A DNA stretch of 64,000 bases from JADGGM01 sp027307005 (GTDB lineage Bacteria > Gemmatimonadota > Gemmatimonadetes > Gemmatimonadales > Gemmatimonadaceae): NCBI GenBank assembly GCA_035455745.1, contig DATIEP010000059.1:124001-188000 (forward strand), given 5' to 3'. The notes beneath the pieces are model-generated. The model saw nothing but the letters and a program-made list of their open reading frames with translations. It was not told the DNA's origin and did no database searches. Shown one piece after another: positions 43,357 through 51,026 of this stretch (position 1 is its first letter; each line of letters starts with the position of its first letter). Made by a program: the position numbers and the translations under genes.

Positions 43357-43811
43357 TCCGTTTGCTTGATTGGTCACCGTTGCGTCAACTTCGGTTGCCG
43401 AACGAGCGCTCGCCACGGCCGGCCTCCACGAAACCTCCGGTCGAAGCGACCGAGCGATGACGCGCCCCCACGGCAAGCCGAAGCGGACGCACCACCATTA
43501 CACTCGAGTCCGCCGGCGTGCAAAAGGTGACGCCCACCGATGTCTTTCGTCTTGCCAAATGAATGCAACCCCACATATTGGACTAGGATAGCTCACCCGA
43601 CCTCAAGTCGTGTGGTCGTTCTGCCGGACGTCAGCCCGCCAGATTCCGGTTCGTGTTCGCGGTTCGCTCTGCTGCTGCTCTGTTCTTGCGACAATTCAAG
43701 TCCGCCGCCGTATCGTGAGCGCGGGGTACAACCCCAAGCTTCGAGTCGTGGCATTTGGACACGCCTCCGCGAGTCGAGGTTCCCGCAGTCGCTTCGGAAG
43801 AGGGATTCATC
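43357..43811. other. Intergenic region between divergent sigma and serine hydrolase genes
   Basis: About 455 bases of relatively low GC. On the plus strand TTGCCA (43552-43557) and CATATT (43574-43579) with a 16-base spacer form a plausible sigma-70-type promoter for the hydrolase, leaving a leader of about 230 bases. The region contains short open frames with no coding character. No RNA gene or GCCTAAC copy was seen. Confidence 0.4.
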
Positions 43812-45164
43812 GTGGTTCTTGCGCTGCTCGCTGCCGCTGCCATCGCTGCTGGGAATGGAGGTCTGCCGGTCAAAGCACCGGCGTCCGTTGGCATGTCGGC
43901 TGCGCGGCTCCGCGTGATCGACCGGGTGGTGCTGCGCGGCATTCACGCCGGCGGGTTCCCCGGCGCGGCCGTCGTAGTGGGTCGCAAGGGCGCGGTCGTT
44001 TGGGAGAAAGGCTTCGGCCGCATCGATTGGAAGTCGTCCAGCCCCCGCGTCTCGCCCTCCGAAACGTTGTACGATCTCGCCTCGCTCACCAAAGTCGTCG
44101 GCACGACCACCGCCATCATGATTTTGTACGACAAGGGTCTCTTCAAGCTCGATGACCCGGTCGTCAAGTATCTGCCCGAGTTTGGCGGCGGCGAGAAGGA
44201 CAGCGTGACGATTCGAGAGCTCCTCGAGCATCGGTCGGGCCTCCCGGCGGATCGCGAGCTGTGGCGCCTCGCCTCGACGCCCGAAGAAGCCCGCCACATC
44301 GTGCTCAGCACGCCGCTCGACTACAAGCCCGGCGCACAATACGTGTACTCCGACCTGGGCGCGATGACGCTCGGGTTCCTGGTCGAGAAGCTGAGCGGCC
44401 AGCCGCTGGACGAGTTCCTCGAGATGTGGGTGTTCCATCCGTTAGGCATGATGAACACTTTCTACCGCCCAGCCGACTCCGTCAAGTATCGGGCTGCGCC
44501 CACCGAGGACACGCCGCCCCGCGGCTACCCGCTCAAGGGCGAGGTCCACGACGAAAACGCCTATGCGTTAGGCGGCGTGGCCGGACACGCCGGGCTCTTC
44601 AGCACCGCAGCGGACCTGTCGATTTTCGCGCAGATGATCCTGAACGGCGGCGAGTTCAACGGCACGCGCATCGTGGCCGACTCGACGATCCGGCTCTTCA
44701 CGCACCGCGCGGCGGGCAGCCGCGCGCTCGGTTGGGCGATGGCCGACGGCCAGTGGGGCTCGGGCCGCTACCTGAGCGATGAAGCGTTCGGCCACGTCGG
44801 CTATACGGGCACGTCGCTCTGGATCGATCCCGATCGCGACATGTTCGTCATCCTGCTCACGAATCGTGTGCACGAGCCGCGCGCGCGGCGGCCTGAAAAA
44901 GTGATCGCCGACGTTCGCGCCGATCTCTCGGACGCCGCCGCCGTTGCGGTGACCGACGACCCGGATCAGTTGATTGCGATGCCCGTCTCGTTCCGCGCGG
45001 ACAAGGCGAAAGGGTGGAACCACGTGGAGCATCGCCATCATCGCCGCGTGCGGCGCCGCGGTACCAAGTCGACCGTACGAATCACCAAGCATCACACGGT
45101 GACGTCGTCGCACAGCAAGAAAGCGGTCGCGACGCCCAAAAAGAATCACACCACAAAGAAGTAG
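43812..45164 (+). CDS. Exported serine hydrolase (class C beta-lactamase/PBP fold) with a basic tail
   Basis: From the GTG at 43812, which has a good ribosome site (AGAGGG about 8 bases upstream), the product is 450 residues with a signal peptide (VVLALLAAAAIAAG). The catalytic motif SLTK (Ser91, Lys94), YSDLG as the YxN-type motif, and GHVGYTGT as the KTG-equivalent HxG motif place it in the penicillin-binding/esterase EstB/DD-peptidase family. The last 50 residues are unusually rich in His, Lys, Arg and Thr (HHRRVRRRGTKSTVRITKHH), a possible binding tail. A start at a TTG (43755) is also open but less likely. Confidence 0.86.
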   Translation: MVLALLAAAAIAAGNGGLPVKAPASVGMSAARLRVIDRVVLRGIHAGGFPGAAVVVGRKGAVVWEKGFGRIDWKSSSPRVSPSETLYDLASLTKVVGTTTAIMILYDKGLFKLDDPVVKYLPEFGGGEKDSVTIRELLEHRSGLPADRELWRLASTPEEARHIVLSTPLDYKPGAQYVYSDLGAMTLGFLVEKLSGQPLDEFLEMWVFHPLGMMNTFYRPADSVKYRAAPTEDTPPRGYPLKGEVHDENAYALGGVAGHAGLFSTAADLSIFAQMILNGGEFNGTRIVADSTIRLFTHRAAGSRALGWAMADGQWGSGRYLSDEAFGHVGYTGTSLWIDPDRDMFVILLTNRVHEPRARRPEKVIADVRADLSDAAAVAVTDDPDQLIAMPVSFRADKAKGWNHVEHRHHRRVRRRGTKSTVRITKHHTVTSSHSKKAVATPKKNHTTKK

Positions 45165-45224
45165 CAGTCTTGCCCGCCGTCTCGGCGCCGGTGAAGTTGC
45201 GGTATGCAGTCTCCCGGAGCCGAC

Positions 45225-45578
45225 ATGAACGACGACACACCACAACCGAAACCGCCCGACGCACCGGGCACGCCCGCCACGGCGCTCACCGAAGACGTCG
45301 TCAAAGCGACGCTGCGGCGGGTGAAAGACCCCGAGCTCAACCTGAACATCGTCGATCTGGGTTTGGTGTACGCCGTGACGGTGGACGGCGGACTCGTGAC
45401 GGTGGACGTGACGCTCACCTCGCCGGGATGTCCCTCGGGTGGCGAGATCCTGACCACGGCCGAACAGCAGATTCGATCGCTGCCGGGTGTCGAGGATGTG
45501 GTGATGAACCTGGTTTGGGATCCGATGTGGAGTCCGGATCGGATGGAGCCGCGGATCAAAGCCTACCTGGGCTTCTGA
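45225..45578 (+). CDS. MIP18/DUF59-family iron-sulfur assembly factor
   Basis: From MNDDTPQPKPPDAPG the product is 117 residues; an ATG at 45204 would add seven. The DUF59 core is VVKATLRRVKDPELNLNIVD, then LGLVYAVTV, and LTSPGCPSGGEI with the conserved Cys. The family (SufT, PaaD, MIP18) helps deliver Fe-S clusters to target proteins. It is not beside suf genes here. The gene ends 10 bases before an inverted pair of the iterated motif. Confidence 0.87.
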   Translation: MNDDTPQPKPPDAPGTPATALTEDVVKATLRRVKDPELNLNIVDLGLVYAVTVDGGLVTVDVTLTSPGCPSGGEILTTAEQQIRSLPGVEDVVMNLVWDPMWSPDRMEPRIKAYLGF

Positions 45579-45588
45579 CCGCGTCGGC

Positions 45589-45603
45589 GCCTAACGGTTA
45601 GGC
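45589..45603. terminator. Head-to-head inverted pair of the iterated motif
   Basis: GCCTAAC (45589-45595), one G, then GTTAGGC (45597-45603) form a 15-base palindrome exactly between the ends of two convergent genes (stops at 45576-45578 and 45605-45607). The one-base centre makes a poor hairpin loop, although a 6-bp stem is possible. The arrangement resembles paired DNA uptake sequences used as terminators in other bacteria. Confidence 0.4.
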
Positions 45604-45604
45604 A

Positions 45605-46786
45605 TCAGCCGTCGAGCGCGCGCAGCAGGTCCTTCCCCATCACGTCGATCTGCCACTGGCGGAGGTCGTCCGCCTGCGCCAGCTCCTCGAGCGACGTGGG
45701 ACGCTTGCGGGCGATCGTCTCCAGACGCTCTCGTGAAATCAGGAAGCCGGGATCGAGATCGAGCCGTTGGGCGGCGGTCTCGCGGATGCTCCGCAAGCGG
45801 TTGACGCGCGCGTCGAAATCCGGGTCGCGCTCCCAGCGCGCCGCCCGCGGAAATCTCGGCAGGTCCTCGTCGGGAACGGCGACTCCGCGCGCGATCGCGT
45901 CGAGCACGTCGGCGCCGCGACGCTCGATCACGCCGCGCGGCATGCCGCGAATTTCGCGCAACGCATCCACCGTGCGCGGCGTGGCGCGAGACAACTCCAG
46001 CAGCGTCTCGTTTCCGGCCACGCGAAACGTCGCGCGATCCAGCTCGCGGGCCACGCCATCGCGCCAGGCAACCAGCTCTCGCAGGACCGCGAGCTCGCGA
46101 CGACTCAAGTCGCGCGCACCCTTGATCCGCTGATAGGCGTCGGCCGAAGCATCGTGCTCCCACCTGGTGCCCTCGAGTCGATCGAACTCCTCGCGCGCCC
46201 ACGCGGTTCGTCCGGCGCCCTCCAGCGCTTCGGCGAGGCGGTCGCGGAGCGGCAGCAGATACATCGTATCCTGGGTGGCGTAGTCGAGCATGTCCTGCGG
46301 CAGCGGCCGCATGGACCAATCGGCGCGCTGGTGTTTCTTGTCGAGCCTGATACCGAGGAATTGCTCGAGCAGCGCGGCGAGTCCGAACGCGCGGATTCCG
46401 AGCAGCTGTGCGGCAATGCGCGTGTCGAACAGACGGCGGGCGTGCCAGCCGTAGTCCTGAAACAAGAGGCGAAGGTCGTAGTCGGCGTCGTGAAAGACGG
46501 TTTCCGACCGCGTGCTCTGCAGCAGCTCGCCGAGTGCGCGCGGTTTCCCGATCATAAGTGGATCGAGAATGGCGTTCACGGATTCCGTGCTGATTTGGAG
46601 GAGGTAGATTCGGTCGACGAACCGGTGGAAGCTGGCGCCCTCGGTGTCGACGGCCAATCGGTTGGGTTCGCCGATCGAGGCGAGAAAGCGCTCGGCGTCA
46701 GCCGGGGTATCGATGTACCGCGTGGAAGTCCCGGAGCCGCGCGTGGCCGGTCGAGGGTGGGACGGCGGTGAAGAATGCGACGGCAC
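45605..46786 (-). CDS. rnd: Ribonuclease D-type 3'-5' exoribonuclease
   Basis: The 393-residue protein has the DEDDy exonuclease residues: RLAVDTEGASFHR (Asp, Glu), HDADYDLRLLFQDYG (Asp) and MLDYATQDTMYLLPL (Tyr and Asp). These are followed by two HRDC-type helical domains (RELAVLRELVAWRDGVAREL and RPTSLEELAQADDLRQWQID). RNase D trims the 3' ends of tRNA and small RNA precursors in the cytoplasm. The first 20 residues are Ser/Pro-rich and may not be translated as shown. Confidence 0.9.
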   Translation of the reverse strand: MPSHSSPPSHPRPATRGSGTSTRYIDTPADAERFLASIGEPNRLAVDTEGASFHRFVDRIYLLQISTESVNAILDPLMIGKPRALGELLQSTRSETVFHDADYDLRLLFQDYGWHARRLFDTRIAAQLLGIRAFGLAALLEQFLGIRLDKKHQRADWSMRPLPQDMLDYATQDTMYLLPLRDRLAEALEGAGRTAWAREEFDRLEGTRWEHDASADAYQRIKGARDLSRRELAVLRELVAWRDGVARELDRATFRVAGNETLLELSRATPRTVDALREIRGMPRGVIERRGADVLDAIARGVAVPDEDLPRFPRAARWERDPDFDARVNRLRSIRETAAQRLDLDPGFLISRERLETIARKRPTSLEELAQADDLRQWQIDVMGKDLLRALDG

Positions 46787-46951
46787 TCGGAGCGTACCTC
46801 GTGTAGCAGGCCAAGCGGTGGCGGTCCCCGGGCTGGCGCGGTCGCACCGGGGTGTTCGTGAATTCTCTCGTCCGGGACGCGCGAAAGGAAGCGGACTGCT
46901 ACTTTGGAGTCCACTCGTAGCGGTATCGACACTCTCTCTGCGACGGTGTCC

Positions 46952-48157
46952 ATGTCCGACGCGGTATCACACGGGTTCCCGCCGCGCGGGAATGCCTGGA
47001 AGTCGCGCGATGTGTTGCGCGCCGCGGCCATCGTGTTCGGTTTGTACTTCACGCTGCGGTTGTTGTGGTTCGCGAACGCGCTGGTGCTGGTGGCGTTTCT
47101 GGGCGTGTTGTTCGGCCTGGCGATCTCGGCCGGTGTGGATCAATTGGCGCGGGTGCGCGTGCCACGGGCCATCGGCGCACCGACGATCGTGCTGGCCTTT
47201 TTCGCGCTTCTCTATGGCGCGGGCGCGCTGATCGCGCCGACGGTGAGCAATCAGCTCGCCGTGCTCAAGTCGCGTTTGCCAGAGGCGCAGGCGCGCGTCG
47301 AGGGATGGCTCGCGCAGCGCGGCGGGTTGATGCGGGCAGCGATGGGCTCCGGCCCGGCGGCAGATACGGGCCGCGCGGCGGCGCCGCAGGGTCAGTTAGG
47401 CGGTCCGCTCGCGCCCGTCGGGCGCGGGGCGGCCGAGGCGACGCAGCGCGACACGGTGGGCTCGGGCACGTCGAATCCGTTAGCCCAGGGCATCGGACGG
47501 CAGCTGCAAAGCGCCACCCGCTACCTGTTCCCGTTCCTCACCTCGACGCTCGCGGCGCTCGCCGGCCTGGTGGTGATGCTGTTCCTCGCCATTTACGTCG
47601 CGGTCGACCCGAGCTTGTACCGACGAGGATTCCTCGTACTGGTCCCGCCGGAATCGCGCGACGTGGCGTCACGCGTGCTCAGCGAAATGGCGGTGAAGCT
47701 CCGCAGATGGCTGGTGACGCAGTTGATCGCGATGCTGGTGATCGGCGTGGTGAGCACGATCGTGCTGCTGATTCTGCGGGTGAAGGCGCCGTTTGCGTTA
47801 GGCTTGTTGGCCGGCTTGCTCGAGTTCGTGCCCACGATCGGTCCGGTGCTCAGTGCGATTCCCGCGATCGCGATGGGATTCCTCGACTCGCCGGAGAAGG
47901 CGCTGTCGGTGACCATCGCGTACATCGCGATTCAGCAGACCGAGGGGCAGATCCTCATTCCGATGTTGATGAAGGGCGGCATCGATCTCCCGCCGGTGCT
48001 CACCATTCTGGCGCAGGCGGTGATGGCGATGCTGTTCGGTTTCCTGGGACTCATGGTGGCGGTGCCGCTCCTGGCCGCGGTGATCGTGCCGCTGCGCATC
48101 CTGTACGTCGACCGCGAGGGACCGCTCACGGAAGCGCAGCTCGAGGCCAGCGGTTAG
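46952..48157 (+). CDS. AI-2E family (PerM-like) membrane transporter
   Basis: From MSDAVSHGFPPRGNA the product is 401 residues with about seven hydrophobic segments. The first pair is IVFGLYFTLRLLWFANALVL and VAFLGVLFGLAISAGV, and the family hallmark LLEFVPTIGPVLSAIPAIAM is present near residue 300. An insert of about 60 residues (Gly/Ala/Pro-rich, residues 130-190) sits in the outer loop. Members export small molecules or act as Na+/H+ antiporters; the substrate is unknown. The stop TAG is inside a GTTAGGC copy. Confidence 0.87.
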   Translation: MSDAVSHGFPPRGNAWKSRDVLRAAAIVFGLYFTLRLLWFANALVLVAFLGVLFGLAISAGVDQLARVRVPRAIGAPTIVLAFFALLYGAGALIAPTVSNQLAVLKSRLPEAQARVEGWLAQRGGLMRAAMGSGPAADTGRAAAPQGQLGGPLAPVGRGAAEATQRDTVGSGTSNPLAQGIGRQLQSATRYLFPFLTSTLAALAGLVVMLFLAIYVAVDPSLYRRGFLVLVPPESRDVASRVLSEMAVKLRRWLVTQLIAMLVIGVVSTIVLLILRVKAPFALGLLAGLLEFVPTIGPVLSAIPAIAMGFLDSPEKALSVTIAYIAIQQTEGQILIPMLMKGGIDLPPVLTILAQAVMAMLFGFLGLMVAVPLLAAVIVPLRILYVDREGPLTEAQLEASG

Positions 48158-48181
48158 GCGGCGCCGCGGGCGCGTCGATCA

Positions 48182-48367
48182 CTAGTCCCGCGACCGCTGC
48201 AGTCCCTCGAGGGCGTCGCCCACTTCGTCCAGCGCTTTCCAGATGGTCTTGAGCAGATCGGCCATCTCATCCTTCGACAGCGGCGCGTCTTCGCCCACAC
48301 GCATGCGGCTCTCGACTTTCCGTACCTCGCGCGCGGCGTACCGCAGATAGTCTACCGGATATCTCAT
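48182..48367 (-). CDS. Small helical protein of unknown function
   Basis: This 61-residue frame starts MRYPVDYLRYAAREVRKVES and ends with a helical stretch (MADLLKTIWKALDEVGDALE). It has a good ribosome site (AGGAGG) upstream and looks like a real small soluble protein. The start codon overlaps that of the divergent PLP-enzyme gene in a shared CATG. No family is recognised. Confidence 0.55.
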   Translation of the reverse strand: MRYPVDYLRYAAREVRKVESRMRVGEDAPLSKDEMADLLKTIWKALDEVGDALEGLQRSRD

Positions 48368-49475
48368 GCTGGATTCCTCCCGACGCAACGATACCCATGG
48401 CACCGCCGGTCCGCCATGCGCTCGCGATTCGTCGAGTGCGCGCGACGAGAGCGCGGGTGATGCGCTGGAGCTGCTGGCCCGTTTTCCCTCGCTGGCCACG
48501 CTCGGACGCGTACGGTTCGGCGCGTTTCCGTCGCGCATCCAGCGTGTGGAGATGTCAGGCCGGCCGCTGTGGGTGAAGCGCGACGATGAAAATGCTGCGC
48601 GCGGTTCCGGAGAGGCGTCGGAGTGCACGGCCGGCAACAAGCTTCGCGCGCTCGAGTTTCTGCTCGCCGGAGTAAAGCCCGGGGACACGGTGCTCGCGAT
48701 TGGCGGCGACGGATCGACGCACGTCCTGGCGACGAGCGCGCTGGCGCACCGGCTCCGCGCGCGCGTCGTGGCAGTGCGATGGCCGCATGAAATGAACGAG
48801 ACGGCACGCCGGGTCGAGCGTCGGACGCGCGACGTGGCCGACCACGTGCGCCGCGCGCGCGGGCCGGTGCGCGCTGTGGCGCAGGGGTGGCTGTGGTCGC
48901 GGCGCTCCGGGCGAACGAAAACGTGGTGGATCCCGCCTGGCGGTGCGTCGCCGCTCGGGATGTTGGGCGCGGTAAACGCGGGGCTCGAGCTCGCGGCGCA
49001 GGTGGCGCGAGGCGAGATGCCGGCGCCGGCGCACGTCGTCCTTCCGTTAGGCACAGGCGGCACCGCCGCCGGGCTCGCACTCGGCTTCGCGATCGCGGGA
49101 CTCGATGCGCAGGTCGTCGCCATCCGAGTGGTGCCACGCATCATGGCAAACCGTTGGCGCCTGCGCCGCCTTGCCCGCCGCTGTGCCCGCCTCATCGAGC
49201 GCGTGAGCGGAAACCGCGTGCCGCGCGTCCCGCGTCGCGGCATTCGCGTGCTCCACAACTACTATGGTGGAGCGTACGGGCGGCCGTTGGGCGCGGCACG
49301 GGAGGTGCGCGCACGGTTCGAGCGCCTCACCGGCGTCGTTCTCGACGAGACGTATGGTGCGAAAGCATTCGCGGCAGCCGTGGATCTCGCACAAACGACC
49401 AACGCGCCAATCCTCTACTGGCTCACGTTCGATGCCCGATGCGTGAGCGAGCACTCCGCGCACTCGCCGTCATGA
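48366..49475 (+). CDS. PLP-dependent D-cysteine desulfhydrase / ACC deaminase-like enzyme
   Basis: The 369-residue protein has the family PLP-lysine segment CTAGNKLRALEFLLAG, the phosphate-binding loop VVLPLGTGGTAAGLALG, and the N-terminal substrate-loop WVKRDDE. These fold-type II enzymes act on D-cysteine or 1-aminocyclopropane-1-carboxylate; the exact substrate is not clear. A basic Arg-rich stretch (RWRLRRLARRCARLIERVSG) lies in the large domain. The only obvious start is the ATG at 48366, whose CATG is shared with the divergent small gene; the first 30 residues may be poorly conserved. Confidence 0.8.
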   Translation: MLDSSRRNDTHGTAGPPCARDSSSARDESAGDALELLARFPSLATLGRVRFGAFPSRIQRVEMSGRPLWVKRDDENAARGSGEASECTAGNKLRALEFLLAGVKPGDTVLAIGGDGSTHVLATSALAHRLRARVVAVRWPHEMNETARRVERRTRDVADHVRRARGPVRAVAQGWLWSRRSGRTKTWWIPPGGASPLGMLGAVNAGLELAAQVARGEMPAPAHVVLPLGTGGTAAGLALGFAIAGLDAQVVAIRVVPRIMANRWRLRRLARRCARLIERVSGNRVPRVPRRGIRVLHNYYGGAYGRPLGAAREVRARFERLTGVVLDETYGAKAFAAAVDLAQTTNAPILYWLTFDARCVSEHSAHSPS

Positions 49476-49491
49476 GAGGAGGGCCGGTTGC

Positions 49492-50304
49492 ATGAAGTGC
49501 CGACTCGCCGATGTGGATCTCGCGTACGACATCGCGGGCGCCTCGCACAATCCCACGTTGCTGCTCGTGCACGGATTTCCGCACGATCGCTCGACGTGGG
49601 CGCCGCAGATGCGCGCGTTGTCGGCCAGCTATCAGTGCGTAACGGTGGATCTGCGCGGTTTCGGTGAAAGCAGCGCCGCCCCGCCCTATTCGATGGATCA
49701 ATACGCGGATGACATGGCCGCGCTGCTCGATGCAATCGGTGTGCGCAGGGCAGTGGTCGCCGGATTATCGATGGGCGGGTACATTGCCTTCGCACTGTGG
49801 CGGCGTCACGCGGATCGCGTGCACGGGTTCGTGCTCGCCGACACGCGCGCCGGCGCCGACACCGAGGCTGCGATCGAGCGACGCCGTCAGTCCATCGCGC
49901 AGCTGCACACGGCCGGCGTGGAGGCAGCGGCTGCATCTTTGATCGCCAACCAGTTGGGCGCGACGACGCGTGAGCGTCATCCGGAGTTGGAGCCGATGCT
50001 GCTCGCCACTGTGCGACGCGCCAGCGAAGACGGTCTCGCCGGCGCACTCGACGCCATGATTGCGCGTCCGGATTCCACCGACACGCTGGCCACGATCTCG
50101 GTGCCGACGCTCATCCTCGTTGGCGACGAGGATACGATTTCGCCGCCGGCCGAAGCCCAACGAATCCGTGCGATGGTCGCGGGAAGCCGCATGGATGTGA
50201 TCCGCGGCGCGGGACACGTGAGCAACCTCGAGCGCCCCGCCGCGTTCAATGCCGTCGTGAGCGAATGGGCGGCAGCGGTGTTCGACCCGGCGCAGGCGCA
50301 CTGA
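49492..50304 (+). CDS. Alpha/beta-fold hydrolase
   Basis: The 270-residue protein has a complete triad: nucleophile Ser in VVAGLSMGGYIAF, the acid in ILVGDEDTISPP and His in RGAGHVSNLERPAAF, plus the oxyanion segment LLVHGFPHDRSTW. It is similar to 3-oxoadipate enol-lactonase-type hydrolases, but the substrate is unknown. Its TGA overlaps the ATG of the next small membrane gene (TGATG). Confidence 0.87.
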   Translation: MKCRLADVDLAYDIAGASHNPTLLLVHGFPHDRSTWAPQMRALSASYQCVTVDLRGFGESSAAPPYSMDQYADDMAALLDAIGVRRAVVAGLSMGGYIAFALWRRHADRVHGFVLADTRAGADTEAAIERRRQSIAQLHTAGVEAAAASLIANQLGATTRERHPELEPMLLATVRRASEDGLAGALDAMIARPDSTDTLATISVPTLILVGDEDTISPPAEAQRIRAMVAGSRMDVIRGAGHVSNLERPAAFNAVVSEWAAAVFDPAQAH

Positions 50305-50552
50305 TGGGACGAGCTGCCGATTCGAGTTGGCGGATGCCCATCGTGGGATGGGACATGACGCGGCTGGCGTGGATTGTTCTGGTCGCGGCAGTGCTGCTGC
50401 TGTTGGCGCTGATCTCGATCTGGCATGCACGCGGACACTCGCGGAGCGCAAAGATCGTGTGGACCGTGGTCGCGGTGATCCTGCCGATCGTCGGCCCGAT
50501 TCTGTGGGCGGTGGCAGGCCGCGAGCCGCGGCGAACGCGCGCCAATCGTTAG
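50304..50552 (+). CDS. Small two-helix membrane protein (PLDc_N-like)
   Basis: The 82-residue product has two hydrophobic helices (LAWIVLVAAVLLLLALISIW and IVWTVVAVILPIVGPILWAV) joined by a short basic loop, as in the N-terminal membrane domain of phospholipase D/cardiolipin synthase-like proteins. The domain stands alone here. It is coupled to the upstream hydrolase. Stop TAG lies in a CGTTAGGC copy. A start at MTRLAW, 17 codons later, is possible. Confidence 0.65.
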   Translation: MGRAADSSWRMPIVGWDMTRLAWIVLVAAVLLLLALISIWHARGHSRSAKIVWTVVAVILPIVGPILWAVAGREPRRTRANR

Positions 50553-50613
50553 GCGAAGCGCACGAGGAACGTCACGCTACCGTGACGTCCCTCGCCTGCG
50601 GCGCCGGCGGGCG

Positions 50614-50877
50614 TCAGCGGGTCGGACGCGTGGGCGGTGAGTCGCCCTTGAACACATCCCGGTTGATCTGCACGAACTGCTTCTGATTCGCGGGCACGTC
50701 TTCTTCCGGGAAGATCGCGGTGACGGGACACTCCGGTTCGCATGCGCCGCAATCGATGCACTCGTCAGGATGGATGTAAAGCTGGTCCGGGCCTTCGTAG
50801 ATGCAGTCCACGGGACATACGTCCACACAGGCCTTGTCCTTTACGCCAATGCAGGTCTCGGTAATAACGTAGGGCAT
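50614..50877 (-). CDS. fdxA: Seven-iron ferredoxin
   Basis: The 87-residue protein starts MPYVITETCIGVKDKACVDV. It has the N-terminal cluster motif in CIGVKDKACVDVCPVDC, and CIDCGACEPECP, giving the [3Fe-4S]/[4Fe-4S] pattern of FdxA-type ferredoxins. It shuttles electrons in the cytoplasm. It has no obvious partner nearby. The frame extends upstream (MFPVGRALSRRT) without support. Confidence 0.9.
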   Translation of the reverse strand: MPYVITETCIGVKDKACVDVCPVDCIYEGPDQLYIHPDECIDCGACEPECPVTAIFPEEDVPANQKQFVQINRDVFKGDSPPTRPTR

Positions 50878-51026
50878 TGTTCGCCTCGAGAGTGCGCGAC
50901 CGACGGGGAACACACCAAAGCTAATGAGAATCCGGTGCGGCGGGAGTATTGGAGGTACCGGTTCAATTTGGGGGCGCCGACGCGGGGCGAGTGCCGGCTA
51001 GATGCGAGGTGGTGGGCCACGGCGGC

